Source: Pseudomonadota bacterium (GTDB lineage Bacteria; Pseudomonadota; Gammaproteobacteria; Steroidobacterales; Steroidobacteraceae). Taken from it: a DNA stretch of 5,148 nt. The translations under genes were made by a program, and so were the position numbers. The stretch spans positions 1 through 5,148 of the forward strand of contig JAJXYU010000203.1 in the NCBI GenBank assembly GCA_021780395.1, in the 5' to 3' direction. The notes under the pieces were generated by a model that searched no databases, had not been told where the DNA came from, and saw nothing but the letters and a program-made list of their open reading frames with translations. Numbering within the stretch: the stretch's first letter is position 1; each line of letters opens with the position of its first letter. This document shows, one piece after another, positions 1 through 5,148 of the stretch.

Positions 1-191
1 TCGCCCGGCGCGCCGTGCAGCGCGAGCACCGTGCCCGCGAACGGCGCCGGGACCTCGACGACCGCCTTCGCCGTCTCGACCGAGACCATCGGCTGGTCCG
101 CGACGACGCGGTCGCCGGGCTGTACGTGCCACGCGACGATCTCGGCCTCGCTCAGCCCTTCGCCGAGATCCGGCAGGCGGAAGGTCGTCAT
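1..191 (-). CDS. 2-oxoacid dehydrogenase E2 (dihydrolipoamide acyltransferase), N-terminal lipoyl domain
   Basis: The first 63 codons are present and the gene leaves the window at the left edge. The protein begins [20 protein letters not shown] and continues [18 protein letters not shown], then [20 protein letters not shown]. This is a biotinyl/lipoyl domain: a beta-barrel with Lys42 (ETAKA) at the tip of the hairpin turn as the lipoylation site. The lipoyl arm accepts the acyl group from E1 and carries it to the catalytic domain, which should lie beyond base 1. The [10 protein letters not shown] opening is closer to E2 proteins of branched-chain type than to the usual pyruvate type, but this is a judgement from recalled motifs. 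The ATG overlaps the E1 beta stop (ATGA) and has no ribosome binding site of its own, implying translational coupling. Confidence 0.93.
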   Translation of the reverse strand, partial: MTTFRLPDLGEGLSEAEIVAWHVQPGDRVVADQPMVSVETAKAVVEVPAPFAGTVLALHGAPG

Positions 192-1183
192 CGCGAATCG
201 GCCACGGTGCTGCGTACCGCGTCGACGATCCGGCGGACGCTCGGAATGTAATCGCGCTCGAGCCGGTAGAGCGGCATCACCGTATCGTAGCCGGCGACGC
301 GCCGGATCGGTGCGAGCAGGTCGAACAACCCGTCCTCGGCGACGATCGCGGCGATCTCGGCGCCGACGCCGACGTTGCGCGCCGCTTCCTGGACGATCAC
401 CAGGCGTCCGGTCTTCGCGACCGAGTCGAGGATCGTCGCCGCGTCGACCGGACTCAAGGTGGCGAGGTCGATCACCTCGGCGTCGATGCCGGCATCGGCG
501 AGTTCGGCCGCGGCCTGCAGGGTCTCGGCGATCATCGCCCCCCAGGATACGAGCGTCACGTCGGATCCCTCGCGCAGCACGAACGCCTGGTCGAGGGGCA
601 GTGCACGACCGTCGTCAGGGACTTCCTGGCGCGAGGCGCGGTACAGCCGCGTCGGCTCGAGGAACATCACCGGGTCGGGGTCCCGGATCGCGGCGAGCAG
701 CAGCCCGTACGCGCGCGCCGGCGACGTGGGGCTCACGACGCGCAGCCCCGGGACGTGACACAGCAGGGTCTCGACGCTCTCGGAGTGATGCTCGGGCGCA
801 TGGATCCCGCCGCCGTGCGGCATCCGCATCACGATCGGGCAGGTCAGGCGGCCGCGCGTGCGATGACGCATCCGCGACATGTGGTTGATGATCTGGTCGA
901 GCGCGGGATACAGGAAACCCATGAACTGGATTTCCGCGACCGGCTTCAACCCTTGCGCGGCCATGCCGATCGCGACGCCGGCGATCGCCGCTTCCGCGAG
1001 CGGGGTGTCCTGCACCCGTTCGGCGCCAAAGCGCTGCTGCAACCCTTGAGTCGCGCGGAACACGCCGCCGTTCGCGCCGACGTCCTCGCCGATCACGACG
1101 ACCGCGGGATCGTGCTGCATCTCCCAGCCATGCGCCATCGCGATGGCTTCGACCATCGTCACTTTCGGCAATTCAGTGCCCAC
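188..1183 (-). CDS. 2-oxoacid dehydrogenase E1 component, beta subunit
   Basis: This 331-residue subunit pairs with E1 alpha to form the alpha2beta2 decarboxylase. The N-terminal pyrimidine-binding domain shows [21 protein letters not shown] (32-36), [10 protein letters not shown], then [18 protein letters not shown], where Glu64 matches the glutamate that activates the ThDP aminopyrimidine. [13 protein letters not shown] (124-136) is the conserved active-site histidine segment. The C-terminal transketolase-like domain has [30 protein letters not shown], and a conserved end near [18 protein letters not shown]. The start chosen is a GTG at 1183, inside the last codons of E1 alpha, because it retains the family N-terminus (KVTMVEA); an ATG at 1156 would remove it. 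No clear Shine-Dalgarno sequence precedes either, so initiation probably depends on translational coupling. The TGA stop overlaps the E2 ATG by the four-base ATGA junction. Substrate is undecided, as for E1 alpha. Confidence 0.95.
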   Translation of the reverse strand: MGTELPKVTMVEAIAMAHGWEMQHDPAVVVIGEDVGANGGVFRATQGLQQRFGAERVQDTPLAEAAIAGVAIGMAAQGLKPVAEIQFMGFLYPALDQIINHMSRMRHRTRGRLTCPIVMRMPHGGGIHAPEHHSESVETLLCHVPGLRVVSPTSPARAYGLLLAAIRDPDPVMFLEPTRLYRASRQEVPDDGRALPLDQAFVLREGSDVTLVSWGAMIAETLQAAAELADAGIDAEVIDLATLSPVDAATILDSVAKTGRLVIVQEAARNVGVGAEIAAIVAEDGLFDLLAPIRRVAGYDTVMPLYRLERDYIPSVRRIVDAVRSTVADSR

Positions 1184-2252
1184 CCGTGCCGGCGTGGCGG
1201 CGCGCCGCGATGCGCTGTTCGCGGATCCGCTCGGGCAGGTTCGCGAACAAGTGGTCGAACATCGCGTCGGTCGACGGTCGCGGCGCCGCGAGGTAGTCCG
1301 CGACGGCCGCGTCGATCGAACCCGCGCATTCCTCGAGGAGTGCGCGCTCGCGGTCGGCGTTCCAGCGATCCGCCTTTTCGAGGAAGCGTCGCGTGCGCAG
1401 GAGCGGTTCGAGCGCGCGCGCGTCGTCGACCTCGCGCGCGCTGCGGTAGCGGCTCGCGTCGTCCGCGGTCGTGTGGTCGCTCAACCGATAGGTGAGTGCT
1501 TCGACGAGCGTCGGACCGCCGCCGCCGCGGGCGCGTTCGAGCGCTGCGGACACGGCTTCCCGGACCGCGAACACGTCGTTGCCGTCGACCTGCAGGCCGG
1601 GGATGCCGGCGGCGATCGCCTTCTGCGCGAGCGTCCTGGCCGCCGTCTGCGCGGCGACCGGGACCGAGATCGCCCAGCCGTTGTTCACGACGACGAAAAC
1701 CACCGGCAACGCGCGCGCACCCGCGACGTTCAGCGCTTCGTAGAACGCTCCTTCCGAGGTGCCTCCGTCGCCGATGGTCGCGACCGCGCAACGCGGCTCG
1801 TGCCGGATCTTGAACGCCATCGCGGCGCCCGCTGCGTGCAGCGTCTGCGTCGCGATCGGGACGCACCACGGGAAGTCCGCGCGCGGACCGGAGAAGTCGT
1901 TGCCACGTTCGTCGCCGCCCCAGTACAGCAGGATCTCGCGCATCGTGACGCCGCGCCACAGCTGGGTTCCGACCTCCCGGTATACCGGCGCGAGCACGTC
2001 CTCGGCGCGCATCGCCGCGCCGATCCCGATGTGGGTGGCCTCGTGGCCGAGGCAGGACGCGTAGGTGCCGAGCTGTCCGGTGCGCTGCAGATTCACCGCC
2101 TTCGTGTCGAACGCCCGCGCGAGGGTCATCGCGCGGTACATCCGCAGCACCTCGTCGGGATCCAGCGCGAACGCCGGCAGTTCACCGACCGCGTTGCCGT
2201 CGGGATCGAGGCGCTGCAGGGACTCGACCCGGAACTCGATGACCGTGCGCAT
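1173..2252 (-). CDS. 2-oxoacid dehydrogenase E1 component, alpha subunit
   Basis: This 359-residue subunit, with E1 beta, uses thiamine diphosphate (ThDP) to decarboxylate a 2-oxoacid and transfer the acyl group to the E2 lipoyl arm. The ThDP/Mg motif runs from GDG at 161-163 (GDGGTSEGAFYEALNVAG) to NN at 190-191, followed by GWAIS and VPVAAQTAARTLAQKA. The active-site loop HTTADD (260-265) contains His260, matching the conserved loop histidine of this family, and is followed by SRYR. The upstream segments QRTGQLGTYASCLGHEA (56-72) and VYREVGTQLWRG are also typical. Loop and tail (PSTDAMFDHLFANLPERIRE) resemble branched-chain oxoacid dehydrogenases, whereas GDGGTSEGAFYE resembles pyruvate dehydrogenases, so I cannot choose pdhA or bkdA. 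Its last 11 bases overlap E1 beta, which should keep the two subunits in balance. There is no strong ribosome binding site before the ATG. Confidence 0.95.
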   Translation of the reverse strand: MRTVIEFRVESLQRLDPDGNAVGELPAFALDPDEVLRMYRAMTLARAFDTKAVNLQRTGQLGTYASCLGHEATHIGIGAAMRAEDVLAPVYREVGTQLWRGVTMREILLYWGGDERGNDFSGPRADFPWCVPIATQTLHAAGAAMAFKIRHEPRCAVATIGDGGTSEGAFYEALNVAGARALPVVFVVVNNGWAISVPVAAQTAARTLAQKAIAAGIPGLQVDGNDVFAVREAVSAALERARGGGGPTLVEALTYRLSDHTTADDASRYRSAREVDDARALEPLLRTRRFLEKADRWNADRERALLEECAGSIDAAVADYLAAPRPSTDAMFDHLFANLPERIREQRIAARRHAGTGGH

Positions 2253-2258
2253 CCGCGA

Positions 2259-2264
2259 ATTATG
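2259..2264 (-). promoter_or_regulatory. Possible -10 box in the zapE / E1 alpha gap
   Basis: The 33-base gap between zapE and E1 alpha contains CATAAT on the minus strand, five of six matches to TATAAT and an isolated AT-rich patch in GC-rich DNA. It ends 6 bases before the ATG at 2252, so transcription from it would begin about at the A of that ATG, giving a leaderless message. No recognisable -35 hexamer sits 16-18 bases upstream, and there is no clear Shine-Dalgarno sequence before the ATG. This is a candidate only. Confidence 0.3.
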
Positions 2265-2285
2265 CCAGGGCGCCGCGCGCCGCGC

Positions 2286-3377
2286 TCAGGCCCGGTGCGC
2301 GCTCGCGAGATATCGTTCCGACTGCATCTCGATCAGCCGGCTCGTCGCGCGCGCGAAGTCGAATCGCAGCCGCTCGCCACGGTAGAGCGCGTCCGGCGCG
2401 GTCGCGGCGGACAGCACGAGGTTCACGCCGCGGTCGTAGAGTGCGTCGACCAGCGTGAGGAACCGCCGTGCGGCGTCCTCGCGCTCCGCGGTCAGCACCG
2501 GCACCCCGGAGAGGAAGACCGTGTGATACCGGTGCGCGAGCTCGAGGTAGTCGTTCGCGCCGCGCGCGGTCTCGCAGAGCTCCGCGAACTCGAACCAGGC
2601 GATGCCCCCCGCCGTGTCGCGCGCGGCGAGCGGTCGTCCGCCGACGTCGATCACCGTCGCACCGGTCGGCGCCGAGGTCGCGAGCGTACCGAACAGATCC
2701 CGCATCGCGGCGTCAGCGCCGGCGGCATCGAAATAGGTGCGCTTCCCCGCGAAACTCGCCAGGCGATAGTCGACCGCCCCGTCGAGGTGAACGACGTCCA
2801 GGTTCGCCTCCAGCCGCGCGATCGCCGGCAGGAAGCGCGCGCGCTGCAAGCCGTCCCGGTACAGGTCGCGGGGGGCTTGGTTGGAGGTCGTGACCAGGGT
2901 GACCCCGCGGCGGAACAGGCCGTCGAGCAAGCCCGCCAGGAGCATCGCATCGCCGATGTCGGAGACGAAGAATTCGTCGAGACAGAGGAGACGGACGCGT
3001 GCGGCGAGACGCTCCGCGACGAGTTCGAGCGGTCCGGTCCGCTCGCCGATCGCGCGCAATTCCGCATGCACCGAGCGCATCAGCACGTAGAAGTGGACCC
3101 GCTGACGTTCGGTCGACCGTAGAGAGTCGTAGAACAGATCCATCAACCGCGTCTTGCCGCGCCCGACGCCACCCCACAGGTACACGCCGCGGGGTCCTGC
3201 GCCGCGCCCTAAGCGGCGCGCGATCCGCAGCCGCCACGGTGCTCGCGGACGTTCGAGTTCCTCCGCGAGCGCATCGAGCCGCGCCGCCGCGACGAGCTGC
3301 CCGGGATCGTATTCCAACCGGCCGGCCGAGAACTCGCGCTCCAGCCGCGCGGCGACTCCATCGCGCTGCGAATGCAC
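2286..3377 (-). CDS. zapE: ZapE / AFG1-like P-loop ATPase
   Basis: This 363-residue protein belongs to the AFG1/ZapE ATPase family. In Escherichia coli ZapE (about 375 residues) associates with the FtsZ division ring; the mitochondrial relatives AFG1/LACE1 act in turnover of respiratory-chain proteins. Visible motifs are the Walker A loop GGVGRGKT (69-76) followed by MDLFY, the Walker B strand LLCLDEF (130-136) continuing into VSDIGDAM, the sensor-like TTSN (163-166), and the family signature LYRDGLQRARFLPAI (172-186), followed by VDYRL. The C-terminal half keeps RRFLTLVDALYDRGVNLVLS and an ending SRLIEMQSERYL, both typical. The family's FHxFM segment after Walker A reads FYVLM here. Start is a GTG with a good ribosome binding site, and length is normal, so the gene looks intact. 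It probably shares a transcript with ETF-QO. A division role is known for the family, not shown here. Confidence 0.95.
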   Translation of the reverse strand: MHSQRDGVAARLEREFSAGRLEYDPGQLVAAARLDALAEELERPRAPWRLRIARRLGRGAGPRGVYLWGGVGRGKTRLMDLFYDSLRSTERQRVHFYVLMRSVHAELRAIGERTGPLELVAERLAARVRLLCLDEFFVSDIGDAMLLAGLLDGLFRRGVTLVTTSNQAPRDLYRDGLQRARFLPAIARLEANLDVVHLDGAVDYRLASFAGKRTYFDAAGADAAMRDLFGTLATSAPTGATVIDVGGRPLAARDTAGGIAWFEFAELCETARGANDYLELAHRYHTVFLSGVPVLTAEREDAARRFLTLVDALYDRGVNLVLSAATAPDALYRGERLRFDFARATSRLIEMQSERYLASAHRA

Positions 3378-3384
3378 CCGGTTG

Positions 3385-3389
3385 CCTTC
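3385..3389 (-). promoter_or_regulatory. Ribosome binding site of zapE, overlapping the ETF-QO stop
   Basis: GAAGG on the minus strand shares its first two bases with the TGA stop of ETF-QO (TGAAGG) and stands 7 bases before the GTG at 3377. This decides the GTG as the zapE start and implies that ribosomes finishing ETF-QO can re-initiate on zapE. Confidence 0.7.
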
Positions 3390-4998
3390 ACAGTCCCTGG
3401 TAGTTCGGTCCCGAGCCGCCCTCCGGCGTCGTCCAGGTGATCTGGTCCAGGTAAGGCTCCTTGATGTCGCAGGCCTTGCAGTGCACGCAGTTCGAGGAGT
3501 TGATCTGCAGTTTGCGGCCGCCCGCGCCGTCGTCGATCATCTCGTAGACGTTCGCCGGGCAGAAATTCGTGCAGGGATTGCCGAACTCGATCGCGCAGCG
3601 GGTCGAGCAGATCGACGGGTCCGCGACCCGCAGGTGGATCGGCTGGTTCTCCTCGTGCGCGGTCGCGGCGAAGAACACCGCGGCGAGGCGGTCGCGCGGC
3701 GGCAGGTCGCGCTCGCCCCAGCCGCGATCCGGCGACGCATCATCCGCGAGTTTGCGCAGGGCGGCACGGTCGTCGTGGTTCGCGAGCGTCCACGGCGACT
3801 TGCCCATCGTGACGGTCTCGAAAGCGGCGTTCGCGAGACCGAACCACAGGCCGCGGCGGAATCCGGGGCGGATGTTGCGCACCTTGCGCAACTCGCGTCC
3901 GCCGGTCGATTCGCGCCACCGCCGGTCGAAGCCCGCGCTGGTTCCGGCTTCCGCGTAGTGCTCGGCGGCGGTCACGCCCGAGCGTATCGCCTGGTGGATG
4001 CCCTTGATCTTCGGCGTGTTCAGCGTGCCGCCCGCGTCGCCGATCAGCATCGCGCCCGGCATCTCGAGCGTCGGTGTCGACTGGTACCCGCCCTCGATCA
4101 AGGTGCGCGCCCCCGCCGAGAGGATCTCGCCGCCGGCGAACAGCGGCTTCACGGATGGATGGTTCTTGAACTGCTGGAACGCCTCGAAGGGCTTCAGGCG
4201 CGGATCCTCGTAGTCCAGGCCGACCACGAAACCGACGTACACCCGGTCGTCGTCGAGGTGATACAGGAAGCTGCCTCCGTACGTCCGGCTGTCGAGCGGC
4301 CAGCCGAGGGAATGCTGGATCAGACCCGGCTCGACCCGGCCCGGCGGCAGCTGCCACAGCTCCTTGAACCCGAGGCCGTAGGTCTGCGGCGACTTGCCGC
4401 GATCGAGTGCGTAGCGACGGATCAACTGCTTCGAGGCGCTGCCCCGGCAGCCCTCGGCGAACATCGTGAGCTTCGCGCGGATCTGCGGTCCCGGCGCGTA
4501 ATTGGATCCGGGCTCGCCGGACTTCTCGACGCCCATGTCGCCGATCTGCACGCCCATCACCGCGCCGCCATCGTCGATCAAGGCCTCGGCGGCCGCGAAG
4601 CCGGCGAATACGTCGACCCCGAGCCGCTCGGCTTCCTGCGCGAGGATCGGCGTCAGCTGGCCCAGCGAGACGATCAGGTTGCCGTGATTCGCCATCTGCG
4701 GCGGGGTCGGCAGGCGATGGCGCTTGCGCCGGGTCATCCACCAGAATTCGTCGCGGGCGGCCGGTACGCAGATCGCCGGCGGCTTCTCGCGCCACCCCGG
4801 CAGCAGGGCATCGAGCGGCCCGGGCTCGAGCACCGCCCCGGAGAGGGAATGCGCTCCGACGCTCGCTCCCTTCTCGAGCACGCAGACGCCGATGTCGGGC
4901 TTCAGCTGTTTCAGCCGGATCGCGGCCGCGAGCCCCGCGGGCCCGGCGCCGACGATCGCCACCTCGTATTCCATCACGTCGCGCTGCACTTCACTCAT
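3388..4998 (-). CDS. Electron transfer flavoprotein-ubiquinone oxidoreductase (ETF-QO)
   Basis: This 536-residue protein takes electrons from reduced ETF and passes them to ubiquinone at the membrane, linking acyl-CoA and amino-acid dehydrogenases to respiration. The N-terminus has the FAD Rossmann motif GAGPAG at residues 17-22, with Glu42 at the end of the second strand (VCVLEK) placed to bind the FAD ribose, then the family segment GAHSLSGAVLEP (48-59). A second FAD-contacting stretch, MLIGDAGGTLNTPKIKGIHQ, lies in the central part. The C-terminal domain has FCPANVYE, then NCVHCKACDIKEP: Cys480, Cys504, Cys507 and Cys510 match the four ligands of the single [4Fe-4S] cluster known in the mammalian enzyme. 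The end, PEGGSGPNYQGL, is the family's conserved tail. Length is normal for bacterial forms. Three more cysteines (464, 468, 476) precede the cluster. The zapE gene follows after 10 bases. Confidence 0.97.
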   Translation of the reverse strand: MSEVQRDVMEYEVAIVGAGPAGLAAAIRLKQLKPDIGVCVLEKGASVGAHSLSGAVLEPGPLDALLPGWREKPPAICVPAARDEFWWMTRRKRHRLPTPPQMANHGNLIVSLGQLTPILAQEAERLGVDVFAGFAAAEALIDDGGAVMGVQIGDMGVEKSGEPGSNYAPGPQIRAKLTMFAEGCRGSASKQLIRRYALDRGKSPQTYGLGFKELWQLPPGRVEPGLIQHSLGWPLDSRTYGGSFLYHLDDDRVYVGFVVGLDYEDPRLKPFEAFQQFKNHPSVKPLFAGGEILSAGARTLIEGGYQSTPTLEMPGAMLIGDAGGTLNTPKIKGIHQAIRSGVTAAEHYAEAGTSAGFDRRWRESTGGRELRKVRNIRPGFRRGLWFGLANAAFETVTMGKSPWTLANHDDRAALRKLADDASPDRGWGERDLPPRDRLAAVFFAATAHEENQPIHLRVADPSICSTRCAIEFGNPCTNFCPANVYEMIDDGAGGRKLQINSSNCVHCKACDIKEPYLDQITWTTPEGGSGPNYQGL

Positions 4999-5001
4999 AG
5001 G

Positions 5002-5010
5002 ACCTTCACC
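5002..5010 (-). promoter_or_regulatory. Ribosome binding site of ETF-QO
   Basis: The minus strand reads GGTGAAGGT followed by CCT and then the ATG at 4998. Both GGTGA (7 bases from the ATG) and GAAGG (4 bases) can pair with the 16S rRNA tail. This supports the ATG at 4998 over the in-frame ATG at codon 9, which has no comparable purine-rich stretch in front of it. Confidence 0.6.
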
Positions 5011-5033
5011 CCGGCAATCCCCTGAATCCCGTT

Positions 5034-5055
5034 CCGCGGATCTTCGTGTCCGCGG
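5034..5055 (-). repeat. Perfect inverted repeat (hairpin) directly after the thiolase stop
   Basis: CCGCGGA and TCCGCGG form a perfect 7-bp stem around an 8-base loop, starting at the base immediately following the thiolase TGA. In minus-strand RNA the stem would be very stable because six of the seven pairs are G-C. No run of U follows it (next bases are AACGGGATTC), so it does not look like a standard intrinsic terminator. It could be an mRNA-stabilising 3' hairpin, a partial attenuator between thiolase and ETF-QO, or chance in GC-rich DNA. The symmetry is seen directly; the role is unknown. Confidence 0.5.
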
Positions 5056-5148
5056 TCAATCGATTTCGATGGCGACCGCGGTCGCCTCGCCGCCGCCGAT
5101 GCACAGGCTCGCGATCCCGCGGCGCCCGCCGCGCGCGCGCAGCGCGTG
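5056..5148 (-). CDS. Thiolase (acetyl-CoA acyltransferase), C-terminal end only
   Basis: Only the last 30 codons and a TGA stop lie in the window; the 5' part is beyond the right edge. The translated tail reads HALRARGGRRGIASLCIGGG followed by EATAVAIEID. The CIGGG motif is the C-terminal active-site signature of thiolases: its cysteine is the acid/base residue that deprotonates the incoming CoA or acetyl-CoA, and the glycines shape the oxyanion hole. The preceding basic segment ending in a small hydrophobic strand (GIASL) also matches the family end. Thiolases either cleave 3-ketoacyl-CoA in beta-oxidation or condense two acetyl-CoA. The neighbouring ETF-QO, which serves acyl-CoA dehydrogenases, makes the degradative role more likely, but the tail alone cannot separate FadA-type from acetoacetyl-CoA thiolases. 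Family assignment is firm; substrate is inference. Confidence 0.9.
   Translation of the reverse strand, partial: HALRARGGRRGIASLCIGGGEATAVAIEID

Noticed and set aside
31..888. A 285-codon plus-strand frame rich in arginine and serine
   Set aside because: It is antisense to E1 beta and the E2 start. The Arg/Ser/Pro composition reflects the GC-rich complement of real codons, not a nucleic-acid-binding protein.
1515..1535. Run of glycine codons in E1 alpha (residues 243-246) as a repeat expansion or frameshift site
   Set aside because: The reading frame continues correctly into conserved GPTLVEALTYR. A short flexible Gly loop at this point of the family is unremarkable.
2269..2281. Inverted repeat GGCGC-CGC-GCGCC between zapE and E1 alpha as a terminator
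   Set aside because: The stem is only 5 bp in a run of alternating G and C where such symmetry is common, and no U-tract follows it on the minus strand.
1143..3122. A 659-codon open frame on the plus strand, antisense to E1 beta, E1 alpha and zapE
   Set aside because: Its product is Arg/Ala/Asp/Glu-rich with no recognisable domain, and it spans three well-supported genes and their junctions. Long open antisense frames are expected in DNA this GC-rich, where stop codons are rare.
3154..5025. A 623-codon open frame on the plus strand, antisense to ETF-QO and the start of zapE
   Set aside because: Same reasoning: low-complexity, arginine-rich product, no motif, and complete overlap with a clearly genuine ETF-QO gene.
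5010..5030. Direct repeat GGGATT-CAG-GGGATT upstream of ETF-QO as an operator
   Set aside because: A six-base repeat in a G-rich gap is too short to support a binding site, and no matching copy or symmetry was seen elsewhere.

Overview
The window is very GC-rich throughout. It carries six genes packed on the minus strand with almost no spacer: two are cut by the window edges and four are complete. No RNA gene, mobile element, CRISPR array or sign of recent transfer is visible. Protein content (ZapE, ETF-ubiquinone oxidoreductase and a split alpha/beta 2-oxoacid dehydrogenase) fits the chromosome of an aerobic, high-GC proteobacterium. The E1 and lipoyl-domain wording reminds me of Xanthomonadales-like gammaproteobacteria, but this is recall and not a search result.

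In transcription order (right to left), the layout is as follows. The last 30 codons of a thiolase end at 5056. A 57-base gap follows, holding a perfect 7-bp inverted repeat right behind the thiolase stop. Next is a complete ETF-ubiquinone oxidoreductase (4998-3388). A complete ZapE/AFG1-type P-loop ATPase (3377-2286) begins 10 bases further on, with its ribosome binding site overlapping the preceding stop codon. A 33-base gap (2285-2253) contains a possible -10 box. Then come the alpha (2252-1173) and beta (1183-188) subunits of a thiamine-diphosphate 2-oxoacid dehydrogenase E1, overlapping by 11 bases. Last is the N-terminal lipoyl domain of the matching E2 acyltransferase, which overlaps E1 beta by the ATGA junction and runs off the left edge.

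The genes make sense as an acyl-CoA and oxoacid catabolism neighbourhood. The E1/E2 complex would turn a 2-oxoacid (pyruvate or a branched-chain oxoacid) into an acyl-CoA. Thiolase acts at the end of beta-oxidation, and ETF-QO passes electrons from acyl-CoA dehydrogenases, via ETF, to the quinone pool. ZapE is the functional outlier. The E3 (dihydrolipoamide dehydrogenase) and the rest of E2 would be expected left of base 1.

I found no clear evidence of an undescribed system. The points worth a second look are modest: extra cysteines beside the ETF-QO iron-sulfur site, mixed PDH/BCKDH character of the E1, a possible leaderless start for E1 alpha, the hairpin behind the thiolase, and the coupling of zapE to ETF-QO.
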